From Chitinophaga sp. Ak27 (GTDB lineage: Bacteria; Bacteroidota; Bacteroidia; Chitinophagales; Chitinophagaceae), in assembly GCF_012726295.1 (NCBI RefSeq), contig NZ_JABAOB010000008.1, positions 124,001 through 188,000 on the forward strand: a DNA stretch of 64,000 nucleotides, read 5' to 3'. The notes beneath the pieces are model-generated. The model was not told the origin of the DNA and made no database searches. It was given only the letters and a program-made list of their open reading frames with translations. Both the position numbers and the translations under genes were made by a program. Positions 17,916 to 25,450 of this stretch are shown in pieces. Numbering within the stretch: the first letter of the stretch is position 1; every line of letters begins with the position of its first letter.

Positions 17916-18283
17916 TGTTTGGGTTTTTGTGATTCCTTAATCTGGGTAATCAGTTTTTCCAATTCAGAGATGCTCAATTCCTTTTCTTTCACAAAAAAAG
18001 AAACCATGTTACTGAAAGAGCCGTTGAAGTAACCTTTTACGATGTTGTTAACCGTTTTATGGCTGTAGGCATCTTTGGTAACCAGGGCAAAATATTGATG
18101 TGATTTACCGAAGGCCTTAAAGTCAACAAACCCTTTCTCTATCAGGATTTTGATGAGGGTAGACACCGTGTTGTAATGCGGCTTGGGTTCTGGCATTACT
18201 TCAATAATATCTTTCACAAAAGCGGGCCCCGTTTCCCACAGGGCTTGCATAATTTGTTCTTCTGCTTTGGTAAGTTGTTTCAT
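17912..18283 (-). CDS. blaI: BlaI/MecI/CopY family transcriptional repressor
   Basis: A 123-residue repressor with an N-terminal winged helix (LTKAEEQIMQALWETGPAFVKDI, then HYNTVSTLIKILIEKGFV) and a C-terminal dimerisation region. In the family, repressors are cleaved after activation of a partner M56 peptidase, and that partner is the overlapping gene downstream. Two tandem operator candidates lie just upstream, so autoregulation of the operon is likely. The gene name is used for the family; no beta-lactamase is nearby. Confidence 0.9.
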   Translation of the reverse strand: MKQLTKAEEQIMQALWETGPAFVKDIIEVMPEPKPHYNTVSTLIKILIEKGFVDFKAFGKSHQYFALVTKDAYSHKTVNNIVKGYFNGSFSNMVSFFVKEKELSISELEKLITQIKESQKPKQ

Positions 18284-18313
18284 CCCATTTTCGATTTATA
18301 ATTCCAAGTTATA

Positions 18314-18347
18314 ACTAATTATTTAGTTTAAAAACTATTTTTTTAGT
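18314..18347 (-). promoter_or_regulatory. Two tandem BlaI operator candidates (ACTA-N6-TAGT)
   Basis: Two dyads with identical spacing, ACTA-N6-TAGT at 18314-18327 and again at 18334-18347, are 20 bp apart centre to centre, about two helical turns. They lie 30-64 bases upstream of the blaI start. ACTA/TAGT half-sites resemble those bound by BlaI/MecI-family repressors. Confidence 0.7.
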
Positions 18348-18410
18348 TTTTAAGAGAAATAAATCTGGGGAGATTGACATATTAGCACAACGAGTTATTT
18401 TTTAATTAGT

Positions 18411-18418
18411 TATTTTTG
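18411..18418 (+). promoter_or_regulatory. -7 box for ftsE
   Basis: TATTTTTG matches the Bacteroidota -7 consensus, 30 bases before the ATG at 18449. Confidence 0.55.
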
Positions 18419-18448
18419 CTCGCAACAGATCGTAAAACAGAAAAGGAC

Positions 18449-19144
18449 ATGACGGCTGAACAACCTATTATCCAGTTAACAAATGCCAGCATTTACCAGG
18501 GGCAATCATTGATTTTGTCTGATGTGAGCATCACGGTGAACAAGGGAGAGTTTGTATATCTGATTGGCAAAACGGGTACAGGTAAATCGAGTTTACTGAA
18601 GACATTATATGGTGATTTGCCGCTAAATGATGGTACGGGGCAGGTCGTAGGTTTTGATCTGAAGAAGATGGATTGGAAAAAAGTGCCGTATCTTCGCCGG
18701 AATCTGGGAGTAGTATTCCAGGATTTCCAGCTGTTGACCGACCGGAATGTACATGATAATCTGAAGTTTGCCCTGCGGGCTACAGGTTGGCAGGATGCCA
18801 AGGAAATGGAGGCTAAGATCACAGATGTACTGGAAAAAGTGGGATTGGGTACCAAGGGATTTAAGATGCCTTATGAGTTGTCGGGAGGAGAGCAGCAACG
18901 CGTAGATATTGCCCGTGCTATGCTGAACTCACCCAAGCTGATCCTGGCAGATGAGCCTACCGGTAACCTGGATCCGGAAACTTCAGATGGTATTATGCAG
19001 TTATTGTTCCGTATCTGCCGGGAGGGAACCGCCATTGTGATGGCCACGCATGATTATATTGTATTACAGAAATTTCCGTCGAGGGTATTAAGAACCGAAA
19101 ACGGGCATGTAACAGATAACGCCGCTGTGAATTTTTCTTCTTAG
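18449..19144 (+). CDS. ftsE: Cell-division ABC transporter ATP-binding protein
   Basis: A 231-residue ABC ATPase. Walker A is GKTGTGKSS (40-48), the signature is LSGGEQQR, and Walker B is LILADEPTGNLD; the lineup FQDFQLLTDRNVHDNL is typical of FtsE. FtsE pairs with the membrane protein FtsX to activate peptidoglycan hydrolases at the septum. No ftsX is adjacent here, so assignment over a LolD-like ATPase rests on sequence character. The open frame extends to a TTG at 18416, but ATG 18449 follows AAAAGGA and lies properly downstream of the -7 box. Confidence 0.85.
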   Translation: MTAEQPIIQLTNASIYQGQSLILSDVSITVNKGEFVYLIGKTGTGKSSLLKTLYGDLPLNDGTGQVVGFDLKKMDWKKVPYLRRNLGVVFQDFQLLTDRNVHDNLKFALRATGWQDAKEMEAKITDVLEKVGLGTKGFKMPYELSGGEQQRVDIARAMLNSPKLILADEPTGNLDPETSDGIMQLLFRICREGTAIVMATHDYIVLQKFPSRVLRTENGHVTDNAAVNFSS

Positions 19145-19210
19145 GAGTTGTTGAGAAGAAAGAATTTACAAATGGTGGTTATCATTCATTTATTATAAAT
19201 TTCGGGTTAA

Positions 19211-19241
19211 TTGGTAATTCCTATTTTTTAAATTACCTTTG
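19211..19241 (+). promoter_or_regulatory. Promoter of rpsO (TTG, 20-bp spacer, TACCTTTG)
   Basis: TTG at 19211-19213 and TACCTTTG at 19234-19241, with a 20-bp spacer, fit the Bacteroidota consensus fully. The start codon is about 50 bases downstream. Confidence 0.8.
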
Positions 19242-19292
19242 CACCGGAAAAATAGCGACAAAAAACATTATTATTACTTATTATTTTTAAAG

Positions 19293-19565
19293 ATGTCTTA
19301 CTTAACTGTTGAAAAGAAAGCCAATATTTTTAAGGAATTTGGTGGAAGCGAAAAAAATACCGGCTCTGTAGAAGCACAAATCGCGCTGCTGACTGAGCGT
19401 ATCAACAGCATTTCCGGTCACCTGAAAGAAAACAAAAAAGATTTTTCTACCCACCGTGGTTTGATGAAGATGGTTGGCCAGAGAAAGCGTTTACTTTCCT
19501 ACTTATCTAAAACCAACCTCACAGGCTATCGTGCCCTCATCGAGAAGTTAGGTATCAGGAAATAA
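19293..19565 (+). CDS. rpsO: 30S ribosomal protein S15
   Basis: A 90-residue primary rRNA-binding protein of the small subunit. Family segments are visible: NTGSVEAQIALLTERI, HLKENKKDFSTHRGLMKMVGQRKRLLSYL and the C-terminal YRALIEKLGIRK. The frame extends back to a TTG at 19239 that lies inside the promoter box, so the ATG at 19293 is the real start. pnp follows after a terminator, the same order as in many bacteria. Confidence 0.97.
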   Translation: MSYLTVEKKANIFKEFGGSEKNTGSVEAQIALLTERINSISGHLKENKKDFSTHRGLMKMVGQRKRLLSYLSKTNLTGYRALIEKLGIRK

Positions 19566-19584
19566 CCATGACTTAATTATAGCG

Positions 19585-19620
19585 CTATTCCCAACTTTTA
19601 TGGTTGGGAATAGTTTTTTT
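19585..19620 (+). terminator. Terminator after rpsO
   Basis: A perfect 11-bp stem (CTATTCCCAAC and complement) with a seven-base loop and a run of seven T residues directly after: a textbook intrinsic terminator. Confidence 0.95.
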
Positions 19621-19690
19621 GTATGTATACGTTTTGTTATCCTTGTGATTGTAAAATGGATAACGTTATCTCATTAATCCTCACTTTATT

Positions 19691-22048
19691 ATGAATCTGA
19701 CACCTATTTCAGTGAAGTTCGATATAGGAGACGGTCGTATGGTGACCATCGAAACCGGCAAGTTGGCCCGTCAGGCCGACGGTGCGGTAACGGTGCGTTT
19801 AGGGAATGCAATTTTGCTGGCCACTGTGGTAGCAAATAAAGAACCCAAACCAGGCCAGTCTTTCTTCCCCCTTACAGTTGATTACCAGGAAAAATTTGCA
19901 TCCGCCGGCCGCATACCCGGTTCCTTTTTCAAGCGTGAAGGCCGGTTGTCTGATTCCGAGGTATTGATTTCCCGTTTGATTGACCGCGCACTGCGCCCAC
20001 TGTTCCCCGATAACTATTTTTGTGAAGTTCAGGTACTGGTTACCCTGATATCTTCCGATCCGGAAGTAATGCCGGACGCATTGGCCTGCCTGGCTGCATC
20101 TGCTGCCCTGGCAGTTTCTGATGTGCCCATCCAGGAAATTATCTCCGAAGTACGTGTTGCCCGTATTGAAGGCAAATACGTTATCAACCCTAACCGCACA
20201 GAACTGGCTAAAGCCGACATGGATTTCATCATTGGTGCTACCGACAAGAACATCATGATGGTGGAAGGTGAAAGTAAAGAATGCCAGGAAGAAGACCTGA
20301 TCCAGGCCATCGAGGCAGCACATGCTGCTATCCGTGTACAGGTGAAGGCACAGGAAGAACTGCGTGACCTGAAAGGTGTGAAAGGCAAACGTGAATACGC
20401 ACAACCTCACCAGAACGAAGAACTGAAAGCAAAAGTGACTGCTTTTGCCAAAGATAAAATATACCAGGTAGCCAAGTCTGCCTCGGCCAAGCACGATCGC
20501 AGTGATGCTTTTGCTGCTATCGGGGAAGAGCTGAAAGAACACCTGGGCGAATTACCCGAAGAAGATCAACCGCTGGTAAAAGACTACCTGCATGATCTGG
20601 AAAAAGAAGTGATCCGTAATATGATCCTCGACGAGTCCATTCGTTTGGATGGTCGTTCACTGGACCAGGTTCGCCCATTGGCAATGGAAACTGATATCCT
20701 GCCTTCTCCTCACGGTTCTGCCCTGTTTACCCGTGGTGAAACACAGTCCCTGACTACTGTTACCCTCGGCACACCAGAAGATGAACTGCTGATAGAATCC
20801 GCTGCTGTTTCCAATTATTCCAAATTCATCCTGCATTACAACTTCCCTCCATTCTCTACCGGGGAAGTGAAAATGATGCGCGGCCCCGGCCGTCGCGAAG
20901 TAGGACACGGTAACCTGGCGATGCGCTCCCTGAAGCAAATGATGCCGGGAAGTGACTATGCTTACACCGTAAGGGTGGTTTCTGATATCCTCGAATCCAA
21001 TGGTTCTTCCTCCATGGCTACTGTATGTGCCGGTTCACTGGCACTGATGGATGCAGGCGTACCTTTGCCTAAACACGTTTCCGGTGTGGCAATGGGACTG
21101 ATCTCCCGTGCTTCCGACGGTAAATGGGCGGTATTAACAGACATCCTCGGTGATGAAGATCACCTGGGTGACATGGACTTTAAAGTTACCGGTACCCGCG
21201 ATGGTATCGTTGGTATACAGATGGACATTAAAGTAGATGGTTTGAGCATGGATGTGATGCGCTCTGCACTGGCTCAGGCTAAAAAAGGCCGCCTGCATAT
21301 CGTTGAGGCCATGTATGAAGTGGTACCCGCTGCCCGTCCTGAACCTAAACCACACGCTCCACGCATGGAGAAGATTATTATCGACCGTGAATTTATCGGT
21401 GCAGTAATCGGACCCGGTGGTAAGATTATACAGGAAATTCAACGCGAAACTGGTACTACCATCAACATTGAAGAAGTGGGTGAAACTGGTGAAGTAAGCA
21501 TCTTCTCTGCACAGAAAGAAGGCCTGGATAAAGCGGTTGCATGGGTGAAAGGAATCATTGCAGTACCTGAAGTAGGTGAAGTATATGAATCTGTAGTAAA
21601 ATCCATTATGCCTTATGGCGCTTTCGTTGAGTTCATGCCTGGTAAACAAGGCTTACTCCACATCTCTGAAGTTTCCTGGAAACGCCTGGAAACCATGGAA
21701 GGCGTACTGACTGAAGGTGAAAAAGTGAAAGTGAAACTGACTGGTACTGATCCTAAAACCGGTAAGTTTAAGCTGAGCCGCAAAGTGCTGATGCCTAAAC
21801 CGGAAGGTTATGTAGAAAGACCAGAACGTGAAGAACGTGGCGACAGACCAGAAAGAGGTGAGTTCCGTGACCGTGGCGATCGTGGCGACAGACGTGGTCC
21901 CCGTGATGACAGACGCGGTGGCGACGACAGACGTGGTGGTGGCGACAGACGTGATTTCAACCGTGGCGACCGTGACCACAACCGTGGTGGCGGCGATTAC
22001 AACAGCCGCAATGAGAAACCACAGGAACCTACCTTTGATGCAGAATAA
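19691..22048 (+). CDS. pnp: Polyribonucleotide nucleotidyltransferase (PNPase)
   Basis: A 785-residue phosphorolytic 3'-5' exoribonuclease. Two RNase PH-like domains (about 10-225 and 315-550) flank an alpha-helical domain; the second has FNFPPFSTGEVK and GDEDHLGDMDFKVTGT-type catalytic segments. A KH domain (FIGAVIGPGGKIIQEI) and an S1 domain (YGAFVEFMPGKQGLLHISE) follow. The last 76 residues (about 710-785) are an unusual Arg/Gly/Asp-rich tail of repeated RGD, DRR and RGG motifs, probably disordered and RNA-binding. rpsO lies upstream with its own terminator. Confidence 0.97.
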   Translation: MNLTPISVKFDIGDGRMVTIETGKLARQADGAVTVRLGNAILLATVVANKEPKPGQSFFPLTVDYQEKFASAGRIPGSFFKREGRLSDSEVLISRLIDRALRPLFPDNYFCEVQVLVTLISSDPEVMPDALACLAASAALAVSDVPIQEIISEVRVARIEGKYVINPNRTELAKADMDFIIGATDKNIMMVEGESKECQEEDLIQAIEAAHAAIRVQVKAQEELRDLKGVKGKREYAQPHQNEELKAKVTAFAKDKIYQVAKSASAKHDRSDAFAAIGEELKEHLGELPEEDQPLVKDYLHDLEKEVIRNMILDESIRLDGRSLDQVRPLAMETDILPSPHGSALFTRGETQSLTTVTLGTPEDELLIESAAVSNYSKFILHYNFPPFSTGEVKMMRGPGRREVGHGNLAMRSLKQMMPGSDYAYTVRVVSDILESNGSSSMATVCAGSLALMDAGVPLPKHVSGVAMGLISRASDGKWAVLTDILGDEDHLGDMDFKVTGTRDGIVGIQMDIKVDGLSMDVMRSALAQAKKGRLHIVEAMYEVVPAARPEPKPHAPRMEKIIIDREFIGAVIGPGGKIIQEIQRETGTTINIEEVGETGEVSIFSAQKEGLDKAVAWVKGIIAVPEVGEVYESVVKSIMPYGAFVEFMPGKQGLLHISEVSWKRLETMEGVLTEGEKVKVKLTGTDPKTGKFKLSRKVLMPKPEGYVERPEREERGDRPERGEFRDRGDRGDRRGPRDDRRGGDDRRGGGDRRDFNRGDRDHNRGGGDYNSRNEKPQEPTFDAE

Positions 22049-22087
22049 GCATCGTAATAGCTAGCGATAACTGGAATTAAATAAAAA

Positions 22088-22116
22088 GAAAGCAGTCACC
22101 CCCGGTGGCTGCTTTC
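22088..22116. terminator. Terminator between pnp and a convergent gene
   Basis: A 13-bp stem (GAAAGCAGTCACC with one G-T wobble) and a three-base loop, with A-rich sequence before and TTTT after. It can act for both converging transcripts. Confidence 0.8.
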
Positions 22117-22134
22117 CCATTTTAAGCAAACTCA

Positions 22135-22704
22135 TTATCGCCTGGTGAGCTGCTCTACCCGGAAAGTACTCTCCCGGAAAATCTCTTTCCCGCTGTTTAA
22201 CCTAAATACCCGGTAATTTTTTCCATCTACCGGTTCTGCAATCATTTTATAGGCAGGTTGCGCTGCTTTGGTGCTTCTGTCGATCACCCGCACGGTGCCT
22301 GCTGCCAACAGATCTGGCAGTAATTCTTCTACATAAGGCAACATAATGCCTCCATCTTCAGCCCACAGCATATTCATTTTACTGGTACTGTAGCTGAAAT
22401 CTTTATTGGTACTGTCTTCCAGGTAACAATAGGCTTTCCGGAAATGATTGCCCATGTCAATTGCATTCATCCGGGAAAACTGTACGCTGTTAAATACTTT
22501 ATTATCGTACTTATGACCACGCAGCGTGGTATCCATAGTTACCATATAGTCGTACAGGGTTTTACGATCGAAGATCATCGTTACATTTTCAGTCTGGTAC
22601 ACGATAGAATCGGTGATAGGTTCAACAGGCTTTACTTTAATCACCTGGGCCATGCCGGTAAACGATAGCGTGACACCGGCCAGCAGCAAGAACAGTGCTT
22701 TCAT
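22135..22704 (-). CDS. Exported protein of unknown function
   Basis: A 189-residue protein with a clear type I signal peptide (hydrophobic core LFLLLAGVTLSF, cleavage near GMAQ). The mature part has no motif I recognise; it contains scattered aromatic and acidic residues (for example KMNMLWAEDGGIMLPYVEELLPDLLAAG). It is transcribed alone and converges on pnp. Element copy C lies between its start and prmA. Confidence 0.7.
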   Translation of the reverse strand: MKALFLLLAGVTLSFTGMAQVIKVKPVEPITDSIVYQTENVTMIFDRKTLYDYMVTMDTTLRGHKYDNKVFNSVQFSRMNAIDMGNHFRKAYCYLEDSTNKDFSYSTSKMNMLWAEDGGIMLPYVEELLPDLLAAGTVRVIDRSTKAAQPAYKMIAEPVDGKNYRVFRLNSGKEIFRESTFRVEQLTRR

Positions 22705-22741
22705 AGGATATTTATATTATTTATAAATCAAATATAAATAA

Positions 22742-22845
22742 AAAGCTGAAAGCATAGTGCAGAAGCGTAAGCTATTATGACGAATGGATGTCGGAAGTAT
22801 TCACTATAACAGCTTTATGCTTTCTGCGCTATGCTTTCAGCTTTA
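22742..22845. repeat. Heptad palindrome element, copy C (degenerate, divergent gap)
   Basis: Imperfect arms: the left starts AAAGCTGAAAGCATAG and the right ends with its complement, but inner heptads differ by substitutions and single-base losses. The inner stem reads GCTATTATGACGAAT against an altered partner. It sits between divergent starts, so it cannot terminate either gene. The prmA -7 box TATCTTTG begins four bases after the right arm. Confidence 0.75.
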
Positions 22846-22848
22846 TGC

Positions 22849-22856
22849 TATCTTTG
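22849..22856 (+). promoter_or_regulatory. -7 box for prmA, abutting the start codon
   Basis: TATCTTTG ends six bases before the ATG at 22863, so transcription should begin at or within about three bases of the start codon. It directly follows the right arm of element copy C. Confidence 0.7.
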
Positions 22857-22862
22857 CGCTCT

Positions 22863-23681
22863 ATGTCTTACATTGCTATAACAATGCGTACAGGTGCGGA
22901 GCAGTCTGACCTGTTGGTGGCCCAGCTATCGTTGCTGGGGTATGAGGGATTTGAGGAGCAAACCGATGCACTGGTCGCCTATATTCCCGAAGCTGATTTT
23001 GATGAGGCTTTACTAAAGGAAACACTGGCTCCTCACGGTGTTAGCTATACGAAAGAAACTATTTTGCCGGAGAACTGGAATGCGGTGTGGGAAAGCAATT
23101 TTGAGCCGGTGCAGGTGGATGATTTTTGTGGTATCCGGGCGGATTTCCATCGCCCTTTTGATCCGCAACCTGCCTATGAAATCGTGATTACGCCTAAGAT
23201 GTCGTTTGGAACAGGGCATCATGCCACTACATCTTCCATGATAAAGCTGATGGAATCGCTCGTTTTTTCCGGAAAACGCGTATTTGATTTTGGTACCGGC
23301 ACTGGTATACTCGCTATCCTGGCAGAAATGATGGGAGCTGCTGTAGTAGATGCCATTGATTACGACGAGTGGGCTGTTAATAACACAATCGAAAATATCG
23401 CTGCCAATAATATGAAAAAGATAAAGATCTGGCAGGCGGATAATCTTGATGCTATTACCGAAAAATATGATATATTGCTGGCAAATATCAACTGTAACAT
23501 TTTACTGCAGTTTATGGGAGATATGCGCAGACTGTTAGCGCCAGGGGGCATATTACTGTTGAGTGGAATCCTGCCATCGGATGAGGTGCAAATCACCGAA
23601 TCTGCTGTTAGTCAAGGATTTGTAAAGGAAAAGAAGATAGAAAAGAACAACTGGCTGGCGATGCAATTTGTGGCTGTCTGA
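22863..23681 (+). CDS. prmA: Ribosomal protein L11 methyltransferase
   Basis: A 272-residue SAM-dependent methyltransferase that trimethylates ribosomal protein L11. The N-terminal alpha/beta domain leads into MSFGTGHHATTSSM, the SAM motif VFDFGTGTGILAIL, the acidic strand VDAIDYDEWAV and the LLANINCNIL catalytic region. The frame extends upstream to an ATG at 22788 inside element copy C, but family alignment and the -7 box favour ATG 22863. Confidence 0.93.
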   Translation: MSYIAITMRTGAEQSDLLVAQLSLLGYEGFEEQTDALVAYIPEADFDEALLKETLAPHGVSYTKETILPENWNAVWESNFEPVQVDDFCGIRADFHRPFDPQPAYEIVITPKMSFGTGHHATTSSMIKLMESLVFSGKRVFDFGTGTGILAILAEMMGAAVVDAIDYDEWAVNNTIENIAANNMKKIKIWQADNLDAITEKYDILLANINCNILLQFMGDMRRLLAPGGILLLSGILPSDEVQITESAVSQGFVKEKKIEKNNWLAMQFVAV

Positions 23682-23804
23682 CAAAATTTATTAAAAGTTA
23701 CATATAAAAAGTGTTGATAATCCAACTTTTGTGTTACAATCTTTTCTAATATTCTCTATATTTTAACACAGAATTTGTTATCTTAGCATTCCTAACTTGT
23801 AGTG

Positions 23805-24446
23805 ATGATAGAAGTTTTATTGCTTTTTTGTGCTTATCTGATAGGATCTGTTCCTACAGCTGTCTGGGTAAGTAAAGGCGTTTTCGGTATGGATATCAGG
23901 GAGTACGGTAGCGGCAATGCCGGTGCTACCAATACTTTCCGGGTACTGGGGCCTAAAGCCGGTACTTTTGTAATGGTGGTAGATATGCTGAAAGGTGTAT
24001 TAGCAGTACGATTAGCTTATCTGGCACCCTATTATCTCGATCCTGAACATCTTACTCAACTTGTGAACCTGCAGATAGGTTTGGGCCTGGCTGCAGTGGT
24101 AGGTCATATATTTCCTATCTGGGCAAACTTTAAAGGTGGAAAGGGGATTGCCACCCTGTTTGGGTTGGTGCTGGCTATCCAGCCGTTGGTAGCTCTTTGC
24201 TGTGTGGGCGTGTTTTTAATGATCCTGTTCCTGACCAGGTATGTATCGCTCAGCTCCATCATAGCCAGTATTGCTTTCCCGATATTGATCCTGTACATTT
24301 TTAATGAGCCAGAGATATTTTATCGCATTTTTGCTATTGCTGTGGCACTCATGGTGGTACTCACGCATCAGAAGAATATTACGCGGTTATTGAAAGGTGT
24401 GGAAAGTAAAGTACCCCTCTTTAAGAACAAAAAAGACAAAAACTAA
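23805..24446 (+). CDS. plsY: Glycerol-3-phosphate acyltransferase PlsY
   Basis: A 213-residue inner-membrane enzyme that transfers an acyl group from acyl-phosphate to glycerol-3-phosphate, the first step of phospholipid synthesis. Several hydrophobic helices surround the conserved segments GSGNAGATNTFRVLG, GHIFPIWANFKGGKG and THQKNITRLLKG. A GTG one codon earlier (23802) could also be used; ATG 23805 is preferred. A -7-like TATCTTAG lies at 23779-23786. Confidence 0.95.
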   Translation: MIEVLLLFCAYLIGSVPTAVWVSKGVFGMDIREYGSGNAGATNTFRVLGPKAGTFVMVVDMLKGVLAVRLAYLAPYYLDPEHLTQLVNLQIGLGLAAVVGHIFPIWANFKGGKGIATLFGLVLAIQPLVALCCVGVFLMILFLTRYVSLSSIIASIAFPILILYIFNEPEIFYRIFAIAVALMVVLTHQKNITRLLKGVESKVPLFKNKKDKN

Positions 24447-24462
24447 TTATAGTTATAATACC

Positions 24463-24520
24463 AAAGCATGAAGCAAAAAGCTATGGCCACAAAATGTGCA
24501 TGCTTTTTGCTTCATGCTTT
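24463..24520. repeat. Heptad palindrome element, copy D (short form)
   Basis: A perfect 19-bp stem (AAAGCATGAAGCAAAAAGC, 24463-24481, and complement 24502-24520) around a 20-base loop. The arm repeats are the same GC..AA type, but the inner stem and the conserved loop of the other copies are absent. It lies between two co-directional genes, so it could be a plsY terminator. Confidence 0.75.
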
Positions 24521-24552
24521 TTGCGTTGTACGCATTTCTAAATAATACTCCC

Positions 24553-25359
24553 ATGAAAAAGTATTTCTTATTCTTTACAGCTGCTAGCCTAGGATTGGCA
24601 GCATGTTCGCGTGTGCCTATCACGGGCCGTAGCCAGTTAAACCTTGTTCCTGAAAGCACGATGCAATCAATGGCCTTGCAGGAATACCAGTCATTCCTGT
24701 CGTCTAATAAGGTTGTATCACAAACCACCAGTAAAGATGCTGAAATGGTAAGGAGAGTAGGACAGCGTATTGCAGCGGCAGTGACCCGCTACATGAACCA
24801 GAATAATATGGGAAATGAAATCGCCAATTATAAATGGGAATTCAACCTGGTAGATAGCAAAGAAGTGAATGCCTGGTGTATGCCCGGTGGAAAAGTAGTA
24901 GTGTATACCGGACTATTGCCCGTTACCCAAAATGAAACCGCACTGGCCTGTGTAATGGGACATGAAATTGCGCACGCTATTGCCCGTCACGGTAACGAAC
25001 GTATGAGCCAGGGATTGGTAATGCAGGGAATACAGGTAGCTGGCGCTGTGGCATTGAACAAGAACCCAACTGCGGTAAATGTATTTAACCAGGCATTTGG
25101 TGTAGGTGGTAATATGGGAATGCTGGCATTTTCCCGTGGTAATGAACTGGAAGCAGATCACCTGGGTGTAATATTCATGGCTATGGCGGGATACAACCCA
25201 CAGGAAGCTATTCCGTTCTGGCAACGTATGGCCAACATGAGCAATGGACAAAAGCCGCCTGAGTTTTTAAGTACTCACCCCAGCGATGCTACCCGTGTGC
25301 AGAAATTACAGCAACTGATGCCGGAAGCAATGAAATATTATACGCCGGGAAGGGCCTAA
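24553..25359 (+). CDS. M48 family metallopeptidase, lipoprotein
   Basis: A 268-residue zinc peptidase. The lipoprotein signal (hydrophobic segment then LAAC lipobox) predicts membrane anchoring. The zinc motif is HEIAHAIARHGNE, and the downstream Glu ligand lies in RGNELEADHLG. Such proteins (BepA, LoiP or YcaL type) degrade misfolded envelope proteins. The frame extends to 24496 through element copy D, but the ATG at 24553 begins the signal peptide. No TPR domain follows, unlike BepA. Confidence 0.92.
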   Translation: MKKYFLFFTAASLGLAACSRVPITGRSQLNLVPESTMQSMALQEYQSFLSSNKVVSQTTSKDAEMVRRVGQRIAAAVTRYMNQNNMGNEIANYKWEFNLVDSKEVNAWCMPGGKVVVYTGLLPVTQNETALACVMGHEIAHAIARHGNERMSQGLVMQGIQVAGAVALNKNPTAVNVFNQAFGVGGNMGMLAFSRGNELEADHLGVIFMAMAGYNPQEAIPFWQRMANMSNGQKPPEFLSTHPSDATRVQKLQQLMPEAMKYYTPGRA

Positions 25360-25369
25360 GGCGGAATGT

Positions 25370-25450
25370 ATAAAGCAGAAAGCTATTGTGGAGATTGATC
25401 TTAGCGAATATCACAATAACTTTCTGCTTTATCCTTTACGCTTTTTGCTT
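25370..25450. repeat. Heptad palindrome element, copy E (internally deleted)
   Basis: Left arm ATAAAGCAGAAAGCTATTGTG (25370-25390) and right arm 25412-25432 match except one base. The loop keeps only its left half (GATCTTAGCGAATAT); the expected right half is missing. Two extra heptads, GCGTAAA and GCAAAAA on the minus strand, continue to the oxyR stop codon. It lies between convergent genes. Confidence 0.85.

Noticed and set aside
19799..20542. Minus-strand open frame of 247 codons opposite pnp
   Set aside because: Phe/Cys/His-rich antisense translation of a conserved RNase PH domain.
22788..22862. Upstream ATG of the prmA frame as start
   Set aside because: It lies inside the repeat element and upstream of the -7 box; the extra residues do not match the family.
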